This document shows, one piece after another, positions 1 to 9,096 of a DNA stretch of 64,000 bases. The translations under genes were made by a program, and so were the position numbers. Position 1 is the first letter of the stretch; each line of letters opens with the position of its first letter. Source of the DNA: Trichomonas vaginalis G3 (Eukaryota > Parabasalia > Trichomonadida > Trichomonadidae); NCBI RefSeq assembly GCF_026262505.1, contig NC_067203.1, forward strand, positions 5,394,001-5,458,000. The letters are read 5' to 3'. The notes under the pieces were generated by a model. The model ran no database searches and had not been told where the DNA came from. It saw only the letters and a program-made list of their open reading frames with translations.

Positions 1-106
1 AAATCTTTAGTGTATAGATATTAATAATTTCATGTTTAATTTATGATTTTTTTGGGTGATTTTTGATCATGTTTTGAATAAAAGTGACAACTGGTCGGCC
101 TTTGAG

Positions 107-463
107 ATGCCAGTTAAGAGAAGAAATCATGGCCGTTCTAAGATGAACCGCGGACATACAAGAACAGTTAATTGCATGAACTGCGGCCGCCAAGTTCCAA
201 AGGATAAGGCAATCACTCGTTTCGCCATCAAGAATATGGTCGATGCTTCCTCTGCTAAGGATGTTTCCGATGCTTGCATCTATCAGGGCTACGAGCTTCC
301 AAAGACATACCAGAAGCAGTACTACTGCGTTTCTTGCGCTGTCCACCGCCACGTTGTTCGCCCACGTAACGTCAACGTTCGCCGCAACCGTGTTCCACTC
401 TTCCTTAAGCTTAGACTTGAGAAGCTCGAACAGCGCAACGCTCAGCGCCTTTCCAAGGAATAA
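107..463 (+). CDS. RPS26: Small ribosomal subunit protein eS26
   Basis: A 118-residue protein of the eS26 family, a component of the small ribosomal subunit near the mRNA exit channel. It opens with the basic family start MPVKRRNHGR and carries the two zinc-binding Cys pairs at C23/C26 (NCMNC) and C74/C77 (YYCVSC), plus the conserved PKDKAI and VRPRNV segments. The frame is open upstream to position 56, but family alignment begins at the Met at 107, so that start is chosen. The TAA stop is followed by A, giving the TAAA trichomonad poly(A) signal. No intron is seen. I saw no convincing initiator close upstream. The call is secure. Confidence 0.97.
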   Translation: MPVKRRNHGRSKMNRGHTRTVNCMNCGRQVPKDKAITRFAIKNMVDASSAKDVSDACIYQGYELPKTYQKQYYCVSCAVHRHVVRPRNVNVRRNRVPLFLKLRLEKLEQRNAQRLSKE

Positions 464-828
464 ATTCTTTTTTTTTGAATTGTAATCAAACAAATCATTG
501 AATTTATTTAATATTACGATTTGCTTGCTTATTTTAATTGAAATATTACGAAATATTGGAAATAGATTCGAATTATTGAAAATATCATTTCAAATTTCAG
601 GTAAATAATATGAATTAAGTGAGAATTCACTTTGCATTGACAAATTTTGCAAAAGTGCATAATATATGGCGTATATGACAACTAATTAATAGAAAAAGAT
701 ATAATTTAGCATAAATATATGCAATAGTATGAATGTAAAAGGTCCTCATGAAGTCAGTTTAATATATGTTGTTTATAATATTATATTGATTGGTGTAAAT
801 AGTTCAGATGATACAAAATATCGATCTG
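464..828. other. Intergenic region, AT-rich
   Basis: About 365 bases between the eS26 stop and the initiator of the next gene. It is AT-rich with short direct repeats of the type AATATTACGAAATATTGGAAAT. No gene, RNA or mobile-element signature was seen. Confidence 0.6.
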
Positions 829-836
829 TCACTTTT
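829..836 (+). promoter_or_regulatory. Initiator-like TCACTTTT upstream of the Vps39-like gene
   Basis: TCACTTTT fits the trichomonad initiator (TCA+1YTWYT). It lies 45 nt before the ATG at 876, which is longer than the usual short trichomonad leader, so the assignment is tentative. If it is used, the upstream in-frame ATG at 729 cannot be the start. Confidence 0.45.
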
Positions 837-875
837 TGGGTTTTATTGGGTAGTGAAACAAGAATAGAAAAAAAA

Positions 876-3257
876 ATGTCGAGACAATATGCAGCTATAC
901 CAATACATCTTCCTTTTGAAATGACGAACGTCTGTGCCATGACACAACACAGCGATTCTCTCTTTGTTGCTTTCAAAGATGGAAGAATTATCTCAATTCC
1001 CCTTAAAATCGATTCTAAAACAAATGTATTTCTCGGCGAATCAACATCACTATTAGTTAAAACACCGGATTTTGAAATTGCAGATATTAAATCATTCGCT
1101 GATCGAATTTTAGTTCATATCAAAAACAAATCAGGTGTTTCGGGTCCATTAATTGCTATCAATACACGCGGAGAAGTAATTCACGTTGATGATAATACAG
1201 ATTGCTTCTCACCAAACTCATTTTCTTCATCAAAAACTCTTGCAGTTGTTTCAGATAAGCGCTTAATGATTAAAGAGCTCAAACAAACACAGAAATTCGA
1301 ACAGACGTTCAGCCGTGAGTTCAGCGAGCCTCCTCTTTCAGTTGCTTTATCATATCCGAAAGTTTGCCTTGTATCTCACTCCAAATTAATGATTCTCGAT
1401 ATCCAAAATCCAAGCAACTTCTTGGAGATCAAAGCAATATCTACATCTCATCCCTACGCCATGACAAGAGATTCCGTGAATTTCTTTTCATACGCTGGCA
1501 ATACTGCCATGACATTTGACTCCAAATTCGACTCTAATGCAGAGCCAATACTCTTTGAGTCTCCTTGCACCGATCATACTCGTTGTGGCCAATTTATTGG
1601 TTCATTATCAGAAAATCAAATTGTTATTTACGATTTCAAACATCACAAAGGTACAATTCCAAACAAGAATTACAAGCGCGTTGCATCTTTCGACAGTTCT
1701 ATACTTACTTGTTCAGATAATGACGTATTTATCCTAAAAGACTTTACAGAAGCCTATGAGCATGTTCTAACAGGATCAATAGATACAGCGATACTTGCTT
1801 TACCTAACCAAAGCATTGATTCTATCAGTTCTCTGTTCGAAATGATATGGAATAACAATAAACACATAGAAGCTCTTTCTTTACTCACTATGAAAGAGTT
1901 TGAAGACTGTATAGTCGATGCCTTCCGCTTATTTGAGTTCCTTGTCTTCTCTCCTGAAATTCCAAAATCAGGAAGATTATCTTCAGCGGAAATCACCAAA
2001 GATGAGAAGATTTCCCAAGTATTTGTCGATACCTTGTTCCAAATCCGTTCAGGATTGAGCGATGAAGTCAAAGCTTACGTTGATACTGCAATTGTTGAAA
2101 CATTATCATACTTAAACAACTCCAAGAAGCTTTGTGACTTCTTCGATGAGAATCCTGTGGTCATAACCGAGAGCCTCGACAAGTTCTTTGAGAAAAACAA
2201 TGGAGTTCCTTTCGCGGTATATCTTAGCTATCAAGGGAAGCACTCGGAAGCCGTACAGATATTAAAGGAGTCTTCTTCTCTTGATGTTGCTGCAAGAATT
2301 ATCTCGAAAAAGGCCATTGACTGGGAATTTGTTGAAAAAAATGTTCCGTGGCTTTTCGAAAGAGCTCCCGAACAGGCATGCCTTGTATTAGCATCAGATA
2401 TCATTGATATTTCCAGAGCAAGAGCTTACGTTGTCAGCAAATATCCTTTATTTTATATGAGATTCCTCATGTGTGCCCTGAAACACAAAGATATAATTAG
2501 CCGCAAGATGTTTATTAATGAACTGACAACAGGACTCGTCAAATTGCTCACAAATATCAAAAAACCTGATTTCGACAGAAAAGAAGCAAGTTGGCTCAAT
2601 TGCGTCATCCAGAATAAAGAAACAAACTTGGATGTCATGGAGAAAGAGATTTCGGATGATTTGATTGAACTTTTGCGGACATTTCACGATGAAGTCGAAA
2701 TTCAGAATTTAATGACTCATGTTTCAAAAATAGACATCCCAAGAGTCCAAGTAGAAATATATACAGCAGCAGGATACTTGTCAGAAGCTCTAAACATTGT
2801 TTGGAGTGAAGGAATTGAAAAATGTGTCACTTTTTGTCAGAAATATGAAATTCCACAAAAAGCGTTTTCCTGTTTGTTTAAGATCATGAAAGAGCGATCC
2901 TCCAATGCCGCCAAAGACATCACAGCTATTCTTAAAGAGAATATCGAGATTGTTGATGTTGCAGACGCGATGGCACAAATTGGAGGAGAAACAGATTTAA
3001 ATGATGTCATAGAATTCGTTGCGAGCTTGTACAAGGACATAACAACAGAGAGAAGGAGTAAAGAGATTGCAGCTGCATTTGCAGAAAACCGCGCAAAGGA
3101 ATCTGATTACCAGAGAGTTGTTTTAGAGAGCGGACATGTTTCTCTTGGCGGAGACCAAGTTTGCGCTGGTTGCGGAAAAACTTTGGGTTGTCAGTACGTT
3201 GTGAGAACACCAAATGGTCTTTTGTATCATTACAAGTGTCTTACTATTCAGAAATAA
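876..3257 (+). CDS. Vps39/Vam6-like (TGFBRAP1-type) vesicle-tethering subunit
   Basis: A 793-residue protein. The N-terminal ~280 residues look like a citron-homology beta-propeller (repeated hydrophobic strands, for example LFVAFKDGRIISIP). The middle is helical and resembles clathrin-heavy-chain repeats. The end has a zinc-binding motif with C763/C766, C772, H785 and C788 around PNGLLYHYKC, which closely matches the C terminus of Vps39/Vps3/TGFBRAP1 proteins (PNG..HY.C). These proteins are HOPS/CORVET subunits that tether endosomes and lysosomes with Rab GTPases. The ATG at 876 is preferred because the in-frame extension to 729 is low-complexity and spans the initiator-like TCACTTTT. The stop region is rich in TAA/TAAA. 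Vps18 was the alternative but its RING pattern differs. HOPS or CORVET membership cannot be told from sequence alone. Confidence 0.75.
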   Translation: MSRQYAAIPIHLPFEMTNVCAMTQHSDSLFVAFKDGRIISIPLKIDSKTNVFLGESTSLLVKTPDFEIADIKSFADRILVHIKNKSGVSGPLIAINTRGEVIHVDDNTDCFSPNSFSSSKTLAVVSDKRLMIKELKQTQKFEQTFSREFSEPPLSVALSYPKVCLVSHSKLMILDIQNPSNFLEIKAISTSHPYAMTRDSVNFFSYAGNTAMTFDSKFDSNAEPILFESPCTDHTRCGQFIGSLSENQIVIYDFKHHKGTIPNKNYKRVASFDSSILTCSDNDVFILKDFTEAYEHVLTGSIDTAILALPNQSIDSISSLFEMIWNNNKHIEALSLLTMKEFEDCIVDAFRLFEFLVFSPEIPKSGRLSSAEITKDEKISQVFVDTLFQIRSGLSDEVKAYVDTAIVETLSYLNNSKKLCDFFDENPVVITESLDKFFEKNNGVPFAVYLSYQGKHSEAVQILKESSSLDVAARIISKKAIDWEFVEKNVPWLFERAPEQACLVLASDIIDISRARAYVVSKYPLFYMRFLMCALKHKDIISRKMFINELTTGLVKLLTNIKKPDFDRKEASWLNCVIQNKETNLDVMEKEISDDLIELLRTFHDEVEIQNLMTHVSKIDIPRVQVEIYTAAGYLSEALNIVWSEGIEKCVTFCQKYEIPQKAFSCLFKIMKERSSNAAKDITAILKENIEIVDVADAMAQIGGETDLNDVIEFVASLYKDITTERRSKEIAAAFAENRAKESDYQRVVLESGHVSLGGDQVCAGCGKTLGCQYVVRTPNGLLYHYKCLTIQK

Positions 3258-3995
3258 TAATAAAAAAAATGTCTTTTATTTATTATATGAAAAACAAACT
3301 AATAATTATAATTGATGTATTAATATTTGGTCTAATCAAAATCAAGTACATTTGCATAATTGAGTTGTGTTTCAAAATTTGATTTTTTGTAAGGATGCAC
3401 TTACCACTTTCTGATACCCACTCAAAAAGAGTAATACGGGCGTGATGGGTCACAGTTTAAACAGGAAATTATCAAACATACAATTATTTTTTGATTCAAA
3501 TGCTGTTCGGCATTAGAATCAAAAATAATCATTAGTATGATAATTACACTTTTATCGCATTTTTAACAGGCTTCATGCCTGTATAAAAACACAATAAGCA
3601 AGTGGGAAGCGAAACTTTTAACACATTCAACTATTGAAATAAAAGAATTTTATGTTCAATTTGGAATGAAAGCATATTCCTTAAGATCTCTGTTCAATTT
3701 TATCCCTCATGATGAGCATTTGAGACTTTTATTACAGTACTGCCCTTAGATGTAAGTGAGTACAAGATAAAATAACAATAATATATAATTAGAAAAGAAT
3801 AAATAAAAACATTACTATTTCAATATGGAAAAACTGCTATTCAATATGCAGACATAAATATTAAAAATATTTCAACGATTCAATATTGATTGATATAAAA
3901 GAACGAAATGCTATTGATTGCGTGATAATTGGATCTACTTAGTTCTTAAATTTTCATGTGAATGATTTTTTATGAAGAACTTACAAATTCTTGAA
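3258..3995. other. Intergenic region with two hairpins
   Basis: No gene seen. It contains an imperfect hairpin at about 3483-3529 (TTTTTGATTC paired with GAATCAAAAA, with an inner ATGC/GCAT) and a small perfect one at 3566-3582 (ACAGGC/GCCTGT with loop TTCAT). The motif CACTTAC at about 3392 and GTAAGTG at about 3750 are complementary and could be worn ends of an old insertion. This is weak evidence. Confidence 0.35.
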
Positions 3996-4882
3996 TTATG
4001 AGAGGCTAATTCCAGTAAATCTTTTTTCTTTTTGATCAATACCGACCATGCAATACAAACAATAACTATGTATAAAGAGAGGCTTATTTCTTAAATTGTT
4101 CCCATCTTGTCCCAATGTGGGATTACTCAATTTTTTTGAATCTCGTTCTTCGTTATATTTCTCTAAATCTTCAAATTTGTATACATCTTCTTTCTGAGGA
4201 ATCCATCCTGCGAACTTAGAAATCAAAGTCATATTTCCATTTTTTTCAGTTCTATATATAAAATTACCCTTAATAGGGTCAATTGTTGAGATTTCGATAT
4301 ATGCAGGGCCCAAGCACTTTTTATCTTTTGGTAAATCCAATCTGTTTCCGTATCCTCCATTTACTTTTAAATACAAGGGATCATCTGTTTCTGCAATGAC
4401 GTGATAAGAATTATGTGTTAAGAGATAAAAATGCGAGTACTCATTTCTTTTATTTGCAAATGATGCTTCCCCATCATTTTCAGACGAAACAAAAACTTGG
4501 TAACTTATTCCATCACTTGTTACACATGAAGGCATAGAATTGCTGATAATATGAATTTTGCATTCTATGCGTTCACATCTTAGTTTAACTGCAATTCCTT
4601 GGCCGCCTAGTTCACGAGCGCTATTAATGAAAAAGGATTTCTTACTGTTTTAATTAATTTTGATGGATTATTATAACTATACACTTCAGCAATGAAGTTC
4701 GAATTGCTACCAAGTGCATATGTATAAGGTGATAAAGAACGACATTCTGTTGGACTGATCGAAATTTCTTTGAATTCATGAGCAGATACAGAAATAACTT
4801 GACAATCGTTAAAAACTAATGGAAGATCTCTAACTTTCTTGGATGAAATGCGAGCTGATATGAGTAGAATACATTGAAACAT
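3996..4882 (-). pseudogene. Unrecognised host gene, reading frame interrupted
   Basis: Two adjacent minus-strand open frames look like one former gene. The upstream part starts at the ATG at 4882 (MFQCILLISARISS, a short hydrophobic leader that could be a weak signal peptide) and runs to a TAG at about 4607. The next frame is open from about 4630 down to 3996 and carries a soluble, mixed alpha/beta-looking sequence with NGGYGNRLDLPKDKK. A single frame change at about 4610-4630 separates them. The second part could alternatively start alone at the ATG at 4535. No family is recognised. Host base composition and the absence of terminal repeats argue against an element gene. Confidence 0.45.
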
Positions 4883-4915
4883 AAAATTTATTTGAATGAT
4901 AACGTGTCTACTCAA

Positions 4916-5551
4916 TTTTATAATTCAAAAATTGAAAATGGAAAATAAGACCAAATTATAACTAAATAGATTCGACTCCAATGTCACATAGCTTTTGTTT
5001 TAAATTGCGTAAAAATTTTATTTGGCATATTTGTGTTCAGCATAGATCAATATCAATCAAAAATATTTTTACAGCATAAATGACAATAAACATTTTGAGA
5101 GAAATATTGAGTTTGAAAGTGCATTGGCAATTATTAATTATATGCTTGAATTATCTATATCTAAGTTGATGAATGTTATCTATAAAGTTCTCCAAGATTT
5201 ATTTTTTAACAAGCTGTCCAGCATTTCGAAAATCTTTTCATGTCATACTTTTTATAATTGCTTATAATATCTCTTAGGATTAGAAACAAAACCAACCTCT
5301 TGGAATCGAATTTTGAACCTGATTTGATTTTGAAATTAATCGATCATTGAATTTTCGGAGATTTAAATGGATCAATCGTCACTACAATTTAACCCAAATT
5401 GATATATGCTATTAGTTTAAAAATGATTAAAAATTGTAACCGAAAATGGTCAAAATTAACTCACAAAAATAGTATATTCAGAAAGCCAATTTTACATAGA
5501 TTAAAATGACGAAAAAAATCAAGTTGTCACGTATATAATATAGCGCGTTCT
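4916..5551. other. Intergenic region, nothing recognised
   Basis: AT-rich sequence without a credible reading frame, RNA gene or repeat structure. Confidence 0.5.
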
Positions 5552-5763
5552 ATCGGCGCGCAGCTTCGCTGCGCGCCGATATAAGCTGACAAGGCTGTCA
5601 TGCACCAGTGTGTTATAACAGATCGATTTTATTTGAAATTTCATAAATTAATAATTATAATAAATTTGATATTCAGAGACGGCGCTACGCGCCTTTTAGC
5701 ATTCTGGGCACTTACGTGCCCAGAATGCAAGATTGAGAAATTTGAAACTTCGTTTCAAATTTC
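5552..5763. repeat. Cluster of four perfect hairpins with 3-4 nt loops
   Basis: Four self-complementary segments in 212 bases. They are 5552-5580 (13-bp arms ATCGGCGCGCAGC, loop TTC), 5681-5693 (GGCGC/GCGCC, loop TAC), 5699-5728 (13-bp arms GCATTCTGGGCAC, loop TTAC) and 5737-5763 (12-bp arms GAAATTTGAAAC, loop TTC). GC-rich arms stand out in very AT-rich surroundings. The complementary strand of the first and last has a GAA loop closed by C-G, the same trinucleotide loop as in the Maverick terminal hairpins of this window. They may be remnants of mobile-element ends. Confidence 0.8.
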
Positions 5764-6161
5764 TGCCATGCTGTTATGCAAAAAGAAAGTCAGTACAAAA
5801 AATTTTTGAAATTGAGAATAAAAATAATATCGTGATTTTTTGTGATATATGAATTTTTTAGAAGATTTTAGAGATTGAATTCTCAATTTATAAAAATTTT
5901 TTAAATTGAGAGGAATTTTAATGATATTATTTTATTTGATATTTGGATTTTTTAGAAGATTTTAGAGATGTCAGTCTCAATTTAAAAAAATTTACAAAAA
6001 ATGATCGTAAAATAATCGTTTTTGTTCAAATCCTTTTCATTTCGGGAAATTGAAGTTAAATATCAAAGAGATGGTCTATGCATATGTTAAATCAAATCAT
6101 TAAAAAGTGTTTTGATGACTTTTTCTAACCACAAATTGTCACTTTTTGATGTTTTAAAATT
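5764..6161. other. AT-rich spacer with a diverged direct repeat
   Basis: A segment of about 55 bases containing TTTTTTAGAAGATTTTAGAGAT occurs at about 5845-5900 and again, diverged, at about 5940-5995. Both copies end in TCTCAATTTA runs. No gene seen. Confidence 0.45.
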
Positions 6162-6247
6162 GGCAAACCCAAATTTTAGCTAAAAGTGACAGGGAAAAAA
6201 ACGTTTAGTATTAAAAAAAAGACCGATGAGAGCTTCGTTCGAAATAT

Positions 6248-6309
6248 AGAGGGAACTGAGAATGCGCAACCATTCTCAGGGAATATTGGATGCTATTCCC
6301 GTTCCCTCT
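6248..6309. other. Three-way-junction fold in MITE copy 1
   Basis: Three helices follow one another with no unpaired base between them. The outer stem AGAGGGAAC (6248-6256) pairs with GTTCCCTCT (6301-6309). The second stem TGAGAATG (6257-6264) pairs with CATTCTCA (6271-6278). The third stem GGGAATA (6279-6285) pairs with TATTCCC (6294-6300). The same 62 bases recur unchanged in copy 2 at 33388-33449. Confidence 0.8.
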
Positions 6310-6348
6310 GTATGGGAAATTGAGGTTTTCAAAGGGAGTTAAAAATAT

Positions 6349-6588
6349 CAAATTTATACTAATTTACTTCAAAATACAAAAGTATTTGACAGCTAAAATT
6401 AGTTACTTTAGCAAGCCTATCAATACCCTTTTACGATTATTGTTACTTTTTCGAAATAAAAGTAAAAACAAATTTATACTAATTTACTTCAAAATACAAA
6501 AGTATTTGACAGCTAAAATTAGTTACTTTAGCAAGCCTATCAATACCCTTTTACGATTATTGCTACTTTTTCGAAATAAAATAAATTT
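6349..6588. repeat. Two tandem 120-bp units inside the MITE
   Basis: The unit beginning CAAATTTATACTAATTTAC occurs at 6349-6468 and again at 6469-6588 with one visible change (TGTTAC/TGCTAC). Because 120 is a multiple of three, an open frame runs through both, but it is a repeat artefact. Copy 2 has the same pair at 33491 and 33611. Confidence 0.85.
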
Positions 6589-6869
6589 ATTATCAAAAAC
6601 CTTTTTTTTCTTAGTAAAAATAAACGAAATTTTTTACCTTATGAACTTTTGATGGAAATATGCAAATTTAAAATAATAAAGAAAGCCGCGAGCGAATCGA
6701 GCGGCTTAGGTCTAAGATTTTGATTCAAATCTTTGCTTATATTCCTTAAATTCTTTATGAAACTCGCAACAGTTCCATAAAAAATTTTAAATTCTAAACT
6801 GTCGAAATTACCGATCGGTAATCACACCCTTCACGGGTGTGTCACTTTTAGCTAAAATTACCCCTACTC

Positions 6870-8508
6870 CAATGCCGTAAAATAATATTTTATTAAAAAA
6901 TTTTTGGTGGAGAATTGGAAAATTTTTGTTGGAAAATTGGAAAATTTTCCTAATCATTTGGATATAACCTGGCATATTAGGGAGTTTTGTCAACAACTCA
7001 GTGCTGGGATCAAGATAGTTTGTAATCCAAAAGTAGAAACGTTCCTTGGTGTCTTGTTCTGGCTTCCTGCAAAATCTGTGATTTGCAGGATTCTTCTTAA
7101 TATTGTCAGAAATTGCGCAAATCATGTCCATCGTCGTCAATTCTTCACCATTGATGTTAAAACGATTTCGATTACGGTAATTTTCTTTTCTCTTGCAATT
7201 CTTTTTCTGCAGGAGTCAATTCACGAACATACTTATTATGTTTGAGAGCTTCTACAGAACAAGGGCAAAGACCGCAGGCGGCGCAGCATTTTGAACCGTT
7301 CTTAATGATACTGATTCTTGCCATGCGCTAATAAATGAGTAGATAATGGCGTAGCGCATCATTGCAGCATTGCTGTTGAACTCTTGCTTCGGTGCCTTAA
7401 TGTAATCTCTCAGATAATCCGTGAATTTGGATTTTAATCTTTTGGCAATGCCAACATCAAATACTTGTAAAATGTGTGTTGTATGTGCGGGAAGAACAAT
7501 TAATTTGATGTTGGCACTTGCCAAAAGGAACAATGCCAGAGGATTCTCGCGGCTGGAGTGTCCATCACACACAATGAGAGCAGGCTTGTCACGTATATCT
7601 TCTGGCATTCTCTGGCGTTCAAAGTTAAGCCACTCGATGAAGAAAATGCAATACAATAAGAATACACTTCTGTTCACCCAGCCTTTTGGCGTAGAAGTAA
7701 ACCAACAATGTCTTTCGCGCTGGAATACTTTCAGTTCTCTAGGTAGTTCTGCAATACATGGGAGAACAAAGAGAGGTGGGACAGATTTGCCTGTCATTGA
7801 GCATCCGCATAAAGCTGTAATGTGCGGAAAGTTTGGAATTCCTTTGGCGATCATATGCTCTATCTCCTCAGGTAATGCAACTTTCTTCTTCTTAAATTTG
7901 TTTATAAATGTTTCATCGATACTAAAAATCAACTCCTCTGGAGTACTTTCGATTGTTTCACGATGTTTATCGTAGAATTCTTCGATAATTCTTGGTTCAC
8001 ACGCCATGTATCTTGATTCTTCAATCTCTTGGCATGCCTTAAGCTTGCAATGCAATTGCTGTAAAATATGGTTAACATAAGGTCTCGATACATCATCACC
8101 ACCAAGAGTATTGATAACTTCTTCTGCAAGAGTAGGACAATTAATCTCAAGAAGGAATCTGTAACCATAATCTCTTCTGAGCTCTTTCAACTTGAACGCC
8201 TCGTCAATAATGTCAGCTGCTTCTAGAGCTTCACCTTTGTAAGCAGAATCTTCGATAATTTCTTTTAAAGTGAGCTGATCACGCTCGCATAGGTATGGAT
8301 CTGCACCGCCATGATTCCCTTTTTCCCAGTATAGACCTAATGCAGCTCTTTTAAGTGCAGTAGCAATGAGATTGGATGTTAAAGTTCCGAGATCTGGGTA
8401 TTCTTCCTCCCATGCAAGCTTAGTTTGACTATATGTCATACCTTCGGCGCGACAATTGATGATAAACTTTTGTTGTCTACCAAGAAATTCGACTGTGAGA
8501 AATTCCAT
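6870..8508 (-). pseudogene. pogo/Tc1-type DDE transposase gene, decayed
   Basis: The main open frame (8508 to 7252, 418 residues) has an N-terminal DNA-binding-like helical region and a DDE_1-type catalytic core. D198 lies in FSIDETF, D315 in LIVCDGHSS and the third acid D351 in THILQVFDVG, a spacing D-x116-D-x35-D typical of pogo/Tigger-like proteins. It would cut and paste the transposon that encodes it. The protein similarity continues beyond the TAG at 7252 in two other frames (KYVRELTPAEKELQEKRK at about 7170-7245, then NRFNINGEELTTMDMICAI at about 7120-7165), so it has at least two frame changes. It is cut off at the MITE border near 6870. No matching terminal inverted repeats were found; GTACAAGGCT occurs twice at about 8665-8695 and may be part of a lost 5' end. 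Confidence 0.8.
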
Positions 8509-8813
8509 TTTTAATTTTAAACGAGCACTTGAGCCACGTTTTATCTGACTTCACCAGCCAAAAAGCCCCTGTACTAAGTGTCATGTTTTTGTTTATTTTA
8601 AAGTTTCTGCCATGTAATGGTTTACATTGCAAATTTTTTGAATACTTTACATCACCATAAAATGGCAGTACAAGGCTAGTTTATCGGTACAAGGCTCTTG
8701 AAATGACTTTAATAAAGAGCTCTAAAAATATAAAACAGCTAACAAAGATATCATTACAATCCAATAGCAGATGTTATCATATATCCAATCGTTGAAATAA
8801 CCAAGATTGACAT
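8509..8813. other. Flank between transposase gene and Maverick E1
   Basis: No gene. It probably includes the 5' non-coding part of the decayed transposon, with a duplicated GTACAAGGCT, then unique AT-rich DNA up to the E1 target site. Confidence 0.45.
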
Positions 8814-8819
8814 TAATAT
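8814..8819. repeat. Left target-site duplication of E1 (TAATAT)
   Basis: TAATAT here is matched exactly by 30717-30722 on the other side of E1. Six bases is the known duplication length of Maverick/Polinton integration. Confidence 0.8.
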
Positions 8820-8836
8820 AAAAAAAAAAAAAAAAA

Positions 8837-8879
8837 GGTAGTGGGGCTTCCAGGCACTTCGTGCCCTCTAGCCCTGAAG
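8837..8879. repeat. Left terminal inverted repeat of E1
   Basis: GGTAGTGGGGCTTCCAGGCA... matches the complement of 30661-30696 over about 40 bases with one mismatch, extended by the A/T tract. It folds into a hairpin: GGGCT (8844-8848)/AGCCC (8870-8874) outside and GGCAC (8853-8857)/GTGCC (8861-8865) inside, with loop TTC. Confidence 0.9.
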
Positions 8880-9046
8880 ATGTTTAGTATAAATGAAGTT
8901 TTTATTCGGAAAATTGTTAGTCTTCTGGTGTGAATTCGGAGGACTCTTCTTCTTCCTCCATTGCTTCTGGGAAGAAGCCTTCTTCTGGGTCGAAAACATT
9001 ATATAATGTGTCGCTTTTCACAAATTATATATGTTTTCATGTTTTG

Positions 9047-9066
9047 TCACTTTTCTGTCACTTTTC
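9047..9066 (+). promoter_or_regulatory. Two host-type initiators upstream of the methyltransferase
   Basis: TCACTTTTC occurs at 9047-9055 and 9058-9066, both full matches to the trichomonad initiator core. They lie 31-50 nt before the ATG at 9097. The same pair precedes the E3 copy at about 34147-34166. Most other element genes lack this motif. Confidence 0.55.
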
Positions 9067-9096
9067 GGGTAAAAACATTTTTATTATTATATATAA

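Larger units (their letters stand above)
6162..6869. mobile_element. MITE-like element, copy 1
   Basis: A non-coding repeat of about 0.7 kb. A 19-bp inverted core, ATTTTAGCTAAAAGTGACA, lies near the left end (6173-6191), with its exact complement near the right end (6840-6858). The second copy at 33300-34100 shares everything from GGCAAACCC on the left to ATTACCCCTACTC on the right, and this fixes the boundaries. Inside are a three-way-junction fold, two 120-bp tandem units and GC-rich hairpins (AAGCCGC/GCGGCTT; CACACCC/GGGTGTG). No transposase is encoded, so it would be mobilised in trans. The outermost bases are not complementary, so the true terminal repeat may be subterminal. It abuts the truncated 3' end of the neighbouring transposase gene. 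Confidence 0.7.

Noticed and set aside
876-3257. Vps18/Pep3 identity for the tether gene
   Set aside because: The C-terminal PNGLLYHYKC motif fits Vps39/TGFBRAP1 better than the RING of Vps18.
3380-3770. SINE or TIR element between Vps39-like and unknown gene
   Set aside because: Only a 7-base complementary motif and two hairpins were seen; no consistent ends, tail or target duplication.
6290-6652. 120-codon frame in MITE copy 1 (and its equivalent at 33528)
   Set aside because: It is two in-frame copies of a 120-bp tandem repeat; the sequence is AT-rich filler and does not extend beyond the repeat.
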